DNA of 64,000 nt from assembly GCA_947396885.1 (NCBI GenBank), contig OX377205.1, positions 99,120,428 through 99,184,427 on the forward strand. Direction: 5' to 3'. This document shows positions 10,468 through 21,202 of the stretch, piece after piece (positions within the stretch are counted from its first letter, which is position 1; the number at the start of each line of letters is the position of its first letter). Source of the stretch: Heligmosomoides polygyrus polygyrus. Taxonomy: Eukaryota; Nematoda; Chromadorea; Rhabditida; Heligmosomidae. Under the pieces are notes generated by a model. The model worked only from the letters and a program-made list of their open reading frames with translations, ran no database searches and had not been told where the DNA came from. The position numbers and the translations under genes are program-made.

Positions 10468-10898
10468 TATGGGTGATTCCGGTCAGGAGTTGGTGGACCC
10501 TACATTGAAGGCTTAGGCTTATCTGAAATTGTGGGCGAAACCGGCTCACCCTCCTCTCATTCTAGAGGATCAAACAATTCTCTTTATATTGAAGAACATT
10601 CTAGTGGATGATCGCCTTAGTACTGAGCAATGTGGCGGGACTTGAAGAAAGCCTTGGCGCTGCAGCTGAAAACTCTTTTCCTCCAATTATGGTGAACAAG
10701 ATTCTGACTCTTGTCTCAAGAACGAAATCTGTTCAGGATAGAGCTGCCAGGTCAAGGGAAGTGATTAGAAATGCGATGTCTCCATGTGATGGCGATCGGA
10801 GAACCGGACATCTCGTCCATGGCGCGCCGTTTGCTCCGCCCCTTTCCGAGGGCGGTGTAGGGAACACCTCTCCGCCTGCTAAAAGATCTTACAGATGA
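10468..10898 (+). pseudogene. Decayed open reading frame, unknown family
   Basis: From ATG at 10468 a frame (MGDSGQELVDPTLKA) is cut by a stop, continues open (LILEDQTILFILKNILVDDR), then shifts near 10625 into a 96-codon frame (GLEESLGAAAENSFPP, SRTKSVQDRAARSREVIR) ending at 10898. One stop and one frameshift in otherwise protein-like sequence suggest a dead gene or transposon gag-like frame. I do not recognise it. Confidence 0.3.
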
Positions 10899-10975
10899 GA
10901 TCACTTTTCGTGGATCATGCATGCCGGGCGAAGACGTCATAGCTAAATAATAAACCACGAACTCAGTTGTGATTT

Positions 10976-10995
10976 AATTACCCAAGTTTGAGGAT
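10976..10995 (+). repeat. 20-bp dispersed terminus motif, site 2 (inverted)
   Basis: TTAATTACCCAAGTTTGAGG is the exact inverse of the motif at 6540, so 6540-10995 could be one 4.46-kb element with 20-bp TIRs enclosing both decayed frames. An AATAATAAA tract lies just upstream. Confidence 0.5.
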
Positions 10996-11049
10996 CTGCG
11001 TGTGCCGCGAAGCGTATACAGACGCAGTGGCCAATATAGTTGTGCTCTA

Positions 11050-11400
11050 GCAATTATATTCGAATAAATACTCAAGTAATTTGACAAATAATTATTCGAA
11101 TAGTAAAATATTCGATAGTATTCGTTTGTACTTGAACATCGATTGTTTTAAAAAGTCGAATTTTTCCTTAAATTCGTCAGTCGAAAGGGAGCATACTCGA
11201 ATATTATTCGAAAATCGAATAACTTCATTCAAATGGCGAACAAATTTCAATTCTTTAAACACAGAGCCTGATTCCAACAAATTCTTCAACTGCTCGAATA
11301 TTCTATTAGTTGAACGAAAATGGGGCTTATTCGATTTTCGATCATTCGAAAAAAATCGATGAGCGAAAAAATTCGCTTGATGATTAGCTGGAAATTTTTC
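11050..11400. repeat. AT-rich block rich in TTCGAATA
   Basis: ATTCGAA/TTCGAAT words recur many times, read the same on both strands, and leave long AT-rich frames open in both directions. A smaller similar block lies at 60800-60935. Not coding. Confidence 0.6.
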
Positions 11401-11668
11401 GACATCGATGAGATTTCTTAAAAGAGCAACTAGAGTAGCCAGACATCTGCAGGAAGACGAGAAATTTCATACAAATAGCCAGAACAATGCGGCTGATGTC
11501 GGCATCAGAAGAAGGTGCGTTCTAGTGCTACCCATATCAAAAAGCAAAACGTGAGCAAAAATCGATAGTGCAGGTCAGTTTCGATTTGACCGATCAATAC
11601 AGTGCGGTGGTCGCTAGATCACTATGAGGACAAAAACGATGAACGTCGACTTTATTCAATCCATTTTT

Positions 11669-11950
11669 GGGATGCGCCACGTATTCAACATCTATGCGAC
11701 ATCTACACATCGAGGTATTTGAATCGGTATTTGCCTCATACCACGACTTTCGATGGCCGCATGATGGCACCTTAGGGCGCTATCTTTCCCGTACAGGTTT
11801 TTCAAACCTATTCTCAGCTCCGGAGGAATGGAACGGGGTAGGACTCGAACCACGAATCGATTCGGACTGCAAACTAACACTCCGCGTCTTCTCCGGGCGC
11901 GCTTCAGGCGCTCTCGACAGCCATTTTGCTTTGATTTCTTCCGTCAACAG
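11669..11950 (-). mobile_element. tRNA-derived SINE, copy d
   Basis: The inverted tail GGGATGCGCCACGTATTC lies at 11669-11686, with an A-rich 3' flank in SINE orientation. The B box GGTTCGAGTCC (minus strand) lies near 11835. Confidence 0.65.
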
Positions 11951-12590
11951 TCCACTCTACGTAAGCGCGATAATATTGATCAGTATTGATTTATTGAGTG
12001 ATGGATGGTGATTTCTTCTTGAGAATTGTCTGAGGCTTTTACTCTTGCACAATCAATAATGGTCATCTAACTGATTTCGTTGGCGTATTTGCTGAAAGTG
12101 GCTGTTGTCCAGTGGCCATTATTTTTGCGCGGACGAAGACAAACTGAGTGCTATAGCTAGGCATAGCTATTTTACTTTGATCTCAAAGTGCTCAGTGCTC
12201 AAAACAAGACAATCCTCCCACCTAGTAAAACCCGCAGTCCTCATAACAGATCAGAAGCAAAACAAATAGGGAACAGAAAGATTTTGAAGAAAATTTTATC
12301 AGCAAATCAGTCTAAAGCCGTTTGGAAAAGCATTGAGATTAAGAAGACAAAATAACAATAAACGCTGTATAAAGGAACCTACATATACGATACCTACAGC
12401 GGATAATTAGTAAAATTTAGTGCAAGTAATAGAAATGCAGTAGAACCATGGAAAATTTTAAAAAATTATGAGTTCAATGAGGAAATATGGGATGGCGAGG
12501 CGATCAATGATCTGACCGTGACGGATATGGGAGAGCGGGTTGAAAGGGGCGAAGGAGATGACAAGGAGCGATAAGATCTGGACGGTTAGG
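11951..12590. other. No gene seen
   Basis: AT-rich spacer with no supported exon. Confidence 0.4.
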
Positions 12591-12599
12591 ACAACAACG

Positions 12600-12690
12600 T
12601 CCGACACCGGTCTGCGCCTGGATTCGAACCGACCTGCTCGATGTGAAGGGTTGCGACGCTCCGGTGCCACCCGCTTGACCCCTGGCATGA
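12600..12690 (-). repeat. tRNA-like SINE head
   Basis: On the minus strand the segment reads GTCAAGCGGGTGGC (weak A box) followed at tRNA-like spacing by GGTTCGAATCC, a perfect B box. No cloverleaf with a clear anticodon arm forms, so I take it as a tRNA-derived repeat. Confidence 0.4.
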
Positions 12691-12966
12691 TGTCGACCCT
12701 ATGAATACATATTCATTGCCTCTGGTCGGGAGCAGTGCGTCAGCGGGTTCTAATGGTGACTGTGCCTGCCTTTATATTCAGAAAAGGTTGATCCTCTTAC
12801 CCTTGATTCATTGCTCCATGGAAATGCTAGAATGGTGGAAAAGTCGTGGACGCAGTTACTGTAATTTCCTCGAGAAGACCAGCTGTCAAACTTTAGAATG
12901 ACGATCAGCAGCCATTCAAATCCTTCGGCGAAGAGAAAATCATCAACAGGAAAAGGCCGAACGGTT

Positions 12967-13402
12967 AAAAAGGCTCTGAAGCCACCAACCACAAATCCTT
13001 CTGCGTAAAGAGCGCAAATCCGCAAGTCTGTCAGTCTGTTTGTGCGTCCACGCAAAATTAATTACCGCTTGAAACTTTTCACTTTGAATCGGTAGTCAGA
13101 ATAATCCTTTAGATTCTGGCATCATGCAATTAAAAGGACCGAAGGATGGACTTCACAACCCTCACTATGGATGAGTGTCATTGATTAAAAGGCTCCGAAG
13201 CCACCAACCACAAAACCACGTGCATAAAAAGCGCTATTCCGAAAGTCTGTCAGTCTGTTTGTGCGTCCACGTAAAATTGATTACCGCTTGAAACTTTTCA
13301 AATAAAACGGCAGTCAGAGTAACTCGTTATATCCAGGCATTACGCAATTACAATGACCGAAAGATATATTTCACATCCCTCACTATAAATGAGTGTTGTT
13401 GA
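12967..13402. repeat. Tandem duplication, ~218-bp unit
   Basis: Two adjacent diverged units both start with AAGGCTCYGAAGCCACCAAC, share GTCTGTCAGTCTGTTTGTGC and end in TGAGTGTYRTTGATT. No coding potential. Confidence 0.8.
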
Positions 13403-13499
13403 TTTTTGAAATAAACCTTTCTGAAATAGATCTTTGACATGAGCGAATCTAGTGCGAATGTTGAGGGGCGGCCGTCCAATCAATAGCGATCGATACAGG

Positions 13500-14040
13500 A
13501 CGAACATTGTTGATTGATCTTATCGATTCTTATCCAGAGTTTGTCGTTTGTAGTAGGAATTACGAGGATATATTGGCAGTTCGGCAGGCTCTGACAAAAA
13601 AAAAGAACAATATTGATTGATTTTATTGATTTTTTCAGAGTTGACTATATAAAATAAGAACAACACGAATATGAGGGATAACGGGCAGATTTCACACCAA
13701 GCAAAAATATTGATCGGGGGAATTTGTTGATCGATGTTCTTGCTTTATTTCATAAGATCGATCTCGCGAGAATATACTGCTTGGCTGTTGGAGAGGCTTT
13801 AACAAGTAAAAAATCTCGATTAAGCAGACATTATCGATCGATTTTATTGATTTGTTCCGGAACTGAACATGGAAGGTGAAGATCACACGAGTATAATGGC
13901 AAATGGGCACACTTCATACCAGGCAAGAAATATTGATCGGGCGACTACTACTTATCGATTTTATTGATTTTACTCGAAGTTTACCGTTTCAAATGGAGAC
14001 TGCGTGAATATGCTGCCAGTTTTTTTCGCAATAAATAAAC
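13500..14040. repeat. Diverged satellite-like array
   Basis: Roughly five units of about 105-115 bases share an ATTGATCGATTTTATTGATT core and GAATATACTGGCAG / AGGCAAGAAATATTGATCG blocks. Units are strongly diverged. Confidence 0.6.
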
Positions 14041-15244
14041 AACATTTCTTGTTAATAAATGGCTAGGTTGATTTCTGAGACAGCATTCAGACAGTCGTCG
14101 ATGTGGCTGAGTGCAGGTATCACAATAAAATGTTATTAACGTAATTTTACAGAGGAAAAAGGTAGAGGAACCGAACGATACACAGGACAGGAACACTGCT
14201 CGCTCCCGTCTGCGGAGTCGACGATGACGCGAGCGGTTCGTCTGCGCTCGCCAACTGTAGACGAAAGTGATTAGCGCCCGGCCACAGAAGCATGAAGTGT
14301 GTGCGCTTTGCTTGAAGTACGACAACAGACGACTTAGCAGATCGATACCGGCACTGAATAGAGGCTGAACTGATCGAGAGCTGCTGGAGAATCGATGTAA
14401 TCGCTGTCCGAACCGAACACGCACGCCGAATTCACGTCCGCTGATCACACACGCACAATGCCGGCATAATTGGGCGACTTTTTCGGATGACCGAGTGACG
14501 TGTGCGAGAACGTGGCCGCGTCGTCGTCAAGTGCACGTAAACCACTGTTGATGTGCTAGAGGACTGGATCACTTTGGCACAAGTCGAAGCTCCAACGAAT
14601 GACATCGTAGATCACTCGGGTAAAATGCCATTTGCGAAAAAGGTTTTCAATGAGAAAATTCGGCTTTTCCCTTTTTTCTGATAACAAGCAAATACAAATA
14701 CGCTGTGGAAAAACGCAACTGCAACTCTGAATTTGAATTTCTTTAAAATATTCAACAACATCTGTAATTTTTCTGTTTGAATTCAATGGACAAATAGGCT
14801 TTGCAGTGTAAACATAGGAATTAAATCCGGTTTTTGGTATAAACAGTTGTCTGAAATGGCTAAAAAGCTGAAACATTGCTCGTTGCGGTTCCCACTGTCT
14901 GTTGGTTTCTAGCAGGGCTACTGCTGCTTTACACCCAGAGTCATATCTCGAAATAGAAATCTCATACGAAACCCGTTAGTAAAAAACATCGGCCCCACCC
15001 GTATTCCTGTTAATCGTTGAATTCATTGAGCACACGTGAATAACCTCCCACTCATCCTTGCAGCGTGCCAAAGTAGCTCAGTGGGCGTTTTCTCTCGGAG
15101 TACACGATGGGCAGCTTGCTTCATCTTCTGAACTCTTCGAGATCTTAAGCGACTAGAATATGATATTGGAGCTCGAGCGGGCAGGAAATAAGCGCTTTCG
15201 AAGCAGGCTCCATGCCCGACTTTCCATTAATTTTGGCATGATGT
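14041..15244. other. No gene seen
   Basis: The 155-codon minus frame at 13981-14448 partly overlaps the satellite and has no domain or splice support. A tRNA-like A box (TAGCTCAGTGGGCG) at about 15071 lacks a matching B box. Confidence 0.35.
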
Positions 15245-16805
15245 GTCGTGTTGAATTGTTGGCTCGTGAAGCTGTACACCTAGATTTACAGCACTTCATT
15301 TGGCTTACGTTTCAGCGGTTTCGCCGTCTTCGGAGCCTGGAAGAGTCCAAATAATACTTGAAGCCCCCAAAGGTCACTTCATACTACAGAAAGAAATTCA
15401 AAGGTCAGTGGAGTGAAGAAAGCGATGTGAAGAAACGACGGAGGGCTAACCTTTGTGGTGGAAGCCGAGGAGCTCCACCGGTCACCGGCAGATGAAGGTG
15501 GACGTTGGTGAATGTCTTACCTCTAGGGGCCACCTACCCTAAGGACCTCCTAGGACACGACCCTTTAGGTCAAAACCCACAGAGGACAATAAAGGGTGTC
15601 AGTTCTTGCGTCACCGCCACGCACTCGTCTCTGCGATTGATCTTGGGGTTTCGCGGTGCGGTCCAGAATGCCTCTAGCGTTTTCGACATCGCTCTCGAGT
15701 GCAAGGCGAAACAGTCAGCTGAACCATTGCGCCGCCATGACAGTCCAGCCTGTGCTCGCCCATTGGAGTCGAACTCTGCGACTTTCTAGGGTCGTCTACG
15801 TGTTCCTCCACCCTTACACACATCGGCCTTCCTGATTCTTTGAGTACTCTTCCCTGCACTCCTGCCATGAGGTGCAGCACCCCGAGGTCATGCAATCACC
15901 TTGTTTCACCTCTGTTTTCTAAAAGGACACACTACGCCCGAGGGGGTAGGACACGTGCCGTTGCGAACTAATTGTTCCTTTAAATTTGTAGGAAATACTT
16001 CTACCATCCTTACCAATTCATGAAGGTCTACCTTTCGAAGGCAATTTCCTATGAATTTGAAGACACAACTAGTTTGCAACCGACTGTACGACGGCAACTG
16101 TCCTACTACCTCATGTGTAGTGTGTCCTTTTGGAAAACAAGGTGATTGCATGACCTCGGTGGTGGTGTACCTCATGTCAGGTAGGGAATGCAGAGAGGAG
16201 TATGTCGGAGAAACAGGAAGGACACTGTTTATAAGGGTGAGGGAGCACGTAAACAGCCTTAGAAAGTCGCAGAGATCGACTCCAGACTCCAGCACAGGGT
16301 GGACTGTCATGGTGGCGCAATGGTTCGGCTGACTCTCTCGCTGCTTGCACTCGAGAGCGACGTAGAAAACGCTAGAGGCATTCCGGATCGCATCACGAAA
16401 CCCCAAGGTCAAGCGCAGAGACGAGTGCGTGGCGGTGACGCAAGAACTGGCACCCTTTGTCAGATGTGGTTTTTTCCGACAGGGTCATGCCCTTGAGGTC
16501 CTTAGGGTAGGTGTTCCCTAGAGCTTAAGTCATTCAGCAGCGTCCACTCCATCTGACGGTGACTGGTGGAGCTCCTCGGCTTCAACCACAAAGGTTAGCC
16601 CTTCGTCGTTTCTCCACATCGCTTTCTTAACTCCATCACCTCTGAATTTCTTTCTGTAGTATGAAATGACCTTTGAGGGAGCAGTTCTTCAATATTATTT
16701 GGACCCTTCCAGGCTCCGAAAAAAGCGAAAGCGCCGAAACATAAGCCGGATAAAGTGCTATAACAATCTCCGTGCACATCTTCACGAACCAGCAATCCAA
16801 CACGC
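15245..16805. mobile_element. Inverted pair of Penelope-like (GIY-YIG) fragments
   Basis: The left arm (15245-~15985) is an inverted, diverged copy of the right arm (~16030-16805). Anchors are a block starting CGGAGCCTGGAAG near 15335 and 16715, and ACTACAGAAAGAAATTC near 15387 and 16650. Each arm encodes outward-oriented remains of the same C-terminal endonuclease region, so this is a head-to-head pair of fragments of one element. No reverse transcriptase domain is visible. Confidence 0.7.
16051..16496 (+). pseudogene. GIY-YIG endonuclease domain of a Penelope-like element
   Basis: The frame reads CVVCPFGKQGDCM (Cys-rich linker), then VVYLMSGRECREEYVGETGR followed by TLFIRVREH. This matches the GIY-YIG nuclease of Penelope-like retroelements, where YVGET holds the YIG part and R..EH follows. 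After a frameshift near 16290 the next frame continues VDCHGGAMVRLTLSLLALES, like the HR..H......ILA.E.D tail of those proteins. The left arm carries the same tail on the minus strand (STPMGEHRLDCHGGA, 15674-15895). Broken by frameshift, with no RT domain, so inactive here. Confidence 0.65.
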
Positions 16806-17220
16806 TTATGAAGCAGTTCATAGGGTGAGCAAAGCGCGATGCCAATGCACTATTCAGAGCCGTCACGCAGTAGCCCAAAATGGATTTTTTCCTACTATGA
16901 CAATCGCTCAATATTCAAGCTTTGTTGCCGAGGTTAGCTCCAGAACTATTGTGGTCAACCGTACATCCATTTGTCACGCCTAGCTAAGGAGAACGGAATG
17001 AAGGAAGGACACGTTCAAGATGACGCAGGATAGAAGCAACTCGATAGGTCTGGTAGGTCTGCAGGACTACTGCCTCACGGTTGAGTTTAGAATAGGGGAT
17101 TAGATAAGGTTTACAGTTCAGTTGTTGCTCACATCGCGCCAGTGTATGTGTATGAGGAACGATATCGATCGGGCACGCAATCTAATCGATACTGGGAAGT
17201 TCCACACTGCCGCGCCGCAC
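16806..17220. other. No gene seen
   Basis: No supported exon; short frames only. Confidence 0.4.
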
Positions 17221-17700
17221 GGCCGAGGAAATGTAAGCTGTCCCTTAGCCCTAGTTTATACTTGCGTTGCTGCGCGGCGCGGCACCATGATCAGCATAGG
17301 TATCGACCGGGCGACGCGAAAAATCGATATCTATGGCGATCGTGATGTCGCGCCGCGTGGCGGTGCAAGTATAAAATAGGGCTTAGGGGTTTCGCACGCG
17401 CACTTTTGAAGCAAAGCGCCGGTCATATCTTTAACCATAGGGACGCAGAGCTTGCCGCAGGCGGCAAATGACGGCGAGCGATGCCGTGCCTCAGCCGCAC
17501 ACTTCTGCGGTAAGCTTGCGGGCCGCAGCGTTCTCACTGCGTTGTAGCAGACCACTGCAGGGCTCGGCTAGAGCGTAGACGGCAGGCGGGAAGACGGACA
17601 GCAGATCCTGGCTAGAAAGGGTACGGTGCCTCTGCCGCTTGCCGCCTGCAAGGCTTGAGGGTGTGTGAGCGGCGCACTTCATGAGTTTCGCGCTCTCCGC
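17221..17700. repeat. GC-rich composite repeat, copy 2
   Basis: A PIF-like MITE (CCCTAGTTTATACTTGCGTT ... AGTATAAAATAGGGC) is joined to a 320-bp block that matches 36400-36770: shared TCTTTAACCATAGGGACG-like start, CAGCCGCACACTT, CACTGCGTTGTAGCAGACC-like middle and GTGCCTCTGCCG end. Both copies have the same order, so they form one composite repeat. Confidence 0.6.
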
Positions 17701-18600
17701 TTACTGCAGAAGTGTGCAGAGCCCTTTATTCATATGGAAAGGCTCGCCTTTCAGTACGAACACTCGCCACGCGAGATATTTCATCATCGCCAAGTATTGC
17801 CCTTATTGAAATATTGCACCAAGAAGTACCCAAGGATATCTCTAGGGAACAACGTCGCCCAACAGAAGCTGTTCTTCCTACCTCTGCTTTATGCACGTGA
17901 TCCTATTAGGTTTATGACTGACGAAAAACACATCAAGGCATATGTTAGGCAGGCAAAGATCTGACATAGGTGAGACAGTCGGCGCGGCTGGAAGAGCTTC
18001 GCCGTCTCAGGGTCGGTGGGTGACGGCTCGACGCAGGAGAGGAGAGAAAGGTAGTGAGAAGGACGGTGAAGAAGATCGTCTTGCTCCTCAGCCAGGCCCG
18101 CGGCTTTTATCCTCGAGGGAACCGTGTTCTGAAAGCCTATGAGTCAGAGAAGAACCTATGAGATTAGCTTTTGTACCCGCTGCTTCCCGTCTCCCTGAAA
18201 AGCACAAGGCACATAAAAACAAACAAGACGAAAACATCTTATACATCTTATCATCATAATAATCTATGGTAGCGTTTCGCTACAAGGCATTATGTACACT
18301 CATTTTCCCAGAATCGCGTAACGCTGAGCGGTATTCCTTCGAAGAATCGCTGTTCAAACTCTATCCCGTGCTATATCTTCAGTACAGTAAACGAGATTTT
18401 GTGCCTGGTATTGTGCCTTGTTGAGTGAGGCACATATTTTAATGACAATCGTAAGATGGCGCTCTAATGTTAGTGCTCATCATGTCGCTTGCTTCCTAAA
18501 TAGGGATTTTAATGCACGTTTTGTGGTTTCTACTTCTATTGATTCTCTAGGAGCAGCTTCTCGTATCCGTTGCTACACTGCTAAAATTTCAGGAAGTAAC
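17701..18600. other. No supported gene
   Basis: A frame at 17942-18142 (+) is rich in Arg/Glu/Gly (RRRRGEKGSEKDGEEDR) but has no splice context or family match. Confidence 0.3.
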
Positions 18601-18603
18601 ACA

Positions 18604-18973
18604 ATGTCCAGCCTCCGGTTCATCTTTATGGTACGTGAATGTGCCGCTGTTAGAAGATCAGATTAAAATGATTCACTCCTGATGAGCATTTCAGATGACT
18701 GTCGCTCTTATGTTCGTCATCATTAACGCACTTCCTTGGCGCCAAGATGGTCACTACATTGATCGCTACGACATGAATCAAAGTGAGTCTTATCCGATTT
18801 CACTTTCAGCGGTCTATTGAGACTTCTGTTGTTTTTTTGTCACAAACGTAAGCCAACTTAGCAATTATCACTAATCACCTACTGCCTTTTAAATGTTCCC
18901 GCGCGTTTGTTACAGTATCTCCAAGCCTACACATCACACAAGCCGTTGTCATCGGAGCTCGTTTCTGCCATTG
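18604..18973 (+). CDS. Small secreted-peptide gene (3' end uncertain)
   Basis: Exon 1 is 18604-18630 (MSSLRFIFM, donor GTACGTG) and exon 2 is 18695-18782 (acceptor TTTCAG, donor GTGAGT). Joined in phase they give MSSLRFIFMMTVALMFVIIN, a good signal peptide, then ALPWRQDGHYIDRYDMNQ. The junction leaves phase 1. Using the TTACAG acceptor before 18916 gives a short tail (ISPSLHITQAVVIGARFCH, stop at about 18973). The nearer acceptor at about 18809 gives only TVY and a stop. The other frame of the last exon is open for 40 codons but out of phase. It could encode a neuropeptide-like or other small secreted peptide; no known motif is seen. Confidence 0.4.
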
Positions 18974-19141
18974 AGCGGGCAAACCTACAATCACCTCTAG
19001 GAGGGATAAGACCGCTCAGACAAGGAGGAGACCCATGATCGTGCTAAAACCGCTCTCGCCTCTCAACGGGGAGTGCGTATCATCGAATCGAGTCGACGCG
19101 ATCTATGAACGGTAGAAATCGCATGCTACTGTATTCCGCAC

Positions 19142-19666
19142 GGTGCAATCCTAGTTGGTGGTGGCCATTCTTAAACGATTTTCTGATATAACGAAACATA
19201 GTTGATGGGCAACAACATGTAGAAATGTATAAACAAACAAAATGTGACGAAATAAACACAATTCTCCAACATGGTTAGACACCATTGCAAGTTAGGAGAG
19301 GGAAACCTAAAAAGAGTGATTCTCAGTGCAAATCTAGTAAGGGAGAACACTTTTATTATAATTTTTTAGGATCAATTTCAAGGGGCTAAAATAGATAACA
19401 TCTGTAAAATAAAAGAAAATTGGGCCAAGAGACCGTCAACCAACGTTTTGGACACTGACTAGGCAATCTACTCCACTTCCCAATCAATTGCAAACATACC
19501 GACCAAGCTTGCAAATATATATTCTCAAGTTCTTAGTGTTATTTATCCTGGTTTCGTTAGAGCAGTTGTTTTCTAAGGAGTGATAGATTCAATATGCTTC
19601 AATACTGAACACATTCAGTTCTTATGAAATCGTTTAAGAATGGCCACCACCAACTAGGATTGCACC
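19142..19666. mobile_element. hAT-like MITE, GGTGCAATCC family, copy 1
   Basis: A 525-bp element with ~38-bp inverted ends (GGTGCAATCCTAGTTGGTGG ... AAACGATTT and its inverse). The flanks TTCCGCAC and TCCAGCAC agree at 6 of 8 positions, a degraded 8-bp duplication. A second copy at 42801-43477 has a perfect 8-bp duplication. No transposase. Confidence 0.8.
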
Positions 19667-20302
19667 TCCAGCACATCTGCATATCAACTCGCAATTCGAA
19701 CGGCAGCAAGGGATTAGTTATAAGTTCCAAACAAACCCTATGGACTTGCCAACGCATTCGTTTGCTTCCGAGTGAATTATAATTATCTAAATTATCATTC
19801 AGTTTGCCCTTACGAGTGCGCACGATGCAGGGAAATGTGTTTCGTGCCAAACGACAACAACTGTTCTGCAACGGAATGTTATTTTTATGTCAAGTAGGCA
19901 ATGCACATACTATGCAATAAAGACCTTCTATTCCATGAAATCTTTATAGAAATAAATATCAATAACAGTTTGCTTGGTTTCATTTGTATTTCGAGTTTAA
20001 ATAAGATGTTCTAAAATGTAGCACTTTGAAAGACAACATGTGATGGGTGGAAAATTCGATAAAATCGATCATTTTCGCTTGCATGTTGGGTCAATCTATC
20101 TTAGCCGGTAGAGCTCTTTACCAGAATCTTCTGGTAATTTGTTGAAGATCAGTGTCAGCCTTCTTTAGGTCACAAAGAACAATCTTGGCAACATAGACGG
20201 TTTATTTTTTTAAATTTAACACTTCTGAAGGCGGTTTTCGTTAATGCGGAATGGAAAGGATCTTAACATATGTACATTTACAATTCAGATAGCTTCGTTC
20301 GA
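19667..20302. other. No gene seen
   Basis: AT-rich sequence downstream of the membrane-protein gene; no supported exon. Confidence 0.4.
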
Positions 20303-21202
20303 TTACTGTGCTGTCTTTTTCTTCCTCTCTGTAACTTTCGTGTCTTTTTTCTCGTCTTCGTCATAGATACTACCAAGCGTCTCCGTTTGCTGCTCCAGGA
20401 ATTCGTTCAGCGCCTTTTGCAGCTGAAAGAATCGCTTGAAGTGCCCGGAGGCAGCTCATAATGCACAACGAAACAGGGCCGGATTCATCAAGGATTTCCA
20501 GCAATTCAACAAAGAAAATTACAGCCGAAATCCCTGATAGCGCGGCTTATCAAGCGATATGGTGAGCGATAAGCCCCACTTATACTTCGGCGCCGAGCCA
20601 CGCGACGCTATGCATGGTGGCTATATTGATCGACGCGATCGATCAATCTGCCCACTTTACATGCCGTCGCGTCGCTCGTCGTTGGAAGTATAAACGGGAC
20701 ATATGCCGCGTTATCTGAGTTTTCCGCTGTGAATTCTCTGCTAAAGTTATGCAAGTCCTTGATGAATCCGATTCCAGACGTCTTCGTACCTGACTGCTAG
20801 GTTTGACAGTAGGAGCGGGTGGCTTGTGTCTTCTTGGTCTCTTCTACATGTGCAAAAAATAGACACTATTTAATCTAGGAGAAATATGGTTGAATTGCTT
20901 ACTCTTCGCTTTCGCCTTGAAGATGATGTTGATGATCTTCTTCTTCTCCTCTGTTCTCCCGAAGTGCCAGTTTTTGTTACTGTTGTCCTTGTCTTCGTTC
21001 TTGACATCGTCCTTCCTCTTCTTTCTTCTGAGTCCGCCTCCATTTCACGCATAAGTCTCAGTTTTTGATTAGCTTTCCTTCGTGCACAAATCATCCATAG
21101 CATCGTAATTATTAGAGCCAGGACAACAAAAGAAATTCCCATGCCGACAAAAACTAGGACTTGCCAGTTTTCTCCAAGTCTAAATAGATGATCTTTTAAC
21201 AT
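20303..21202 (-). CDS. Single-pass membrane protein, 139 residues
   Basis: Two exons join in phase 0: 20903-21202 (ATG at 21202, donor GTAAGC) and 20303-20422 (acceptor CTTTCAG, stop TAA at 20303-20305). The protein begins MLKDHLFRLGENWQVLVFVG. One hydrophobic segment covers about residues 14-38, followed by CARRK, so the C-terminal 100 residues should be cytoplasmic. That tail is very basic and Ser/Thr/Arg-rich (EERRGRTMSRTKTRT, RRRRRSSTSSSRRKRR), then has a short helix-like part (LQKALNEFLEQQTETL) and a charged end (YDEDEKKDTKVTERKKK). The layout (short N-terminus, one membrane span, charged Lys-rich end) is loosely like TMIE proteins, but I see no diagnostic motif and do not assign it. The intron (20423-20902) holds a MITE with another nested in it. 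Confidence 0.6.
20477..20772. mobile_element. MITE, CCGGATTCATCAA family, copy 1, with nested PIF-like MITE
   Basis: Its ends are GGCCGGATTCATCAAGGA and the inverse TCCTTGATGAATCCG. Inside, at about 20572-20705, sits a PIF-like palindrome (TAAGCCCCACTTATACTTCG ... AAGTATAAACGGG). Related copies lie at 35895-36053 and 51367-51534. The whole lies in the intron of the membrane-protein gene. Confidence 0.65.

Noticed and set aside
11081..11362. 93-codon frame on + and 65-codon frame on -
   Set aside because: Both arise from the self-complementary TTCGAATA-rich block.
13981..14448. 155-codon open frame on the minus strand
   Set aside because: Starts inside the satellite array, has no domain, signal peptide or splice partner, and no biased codon use.
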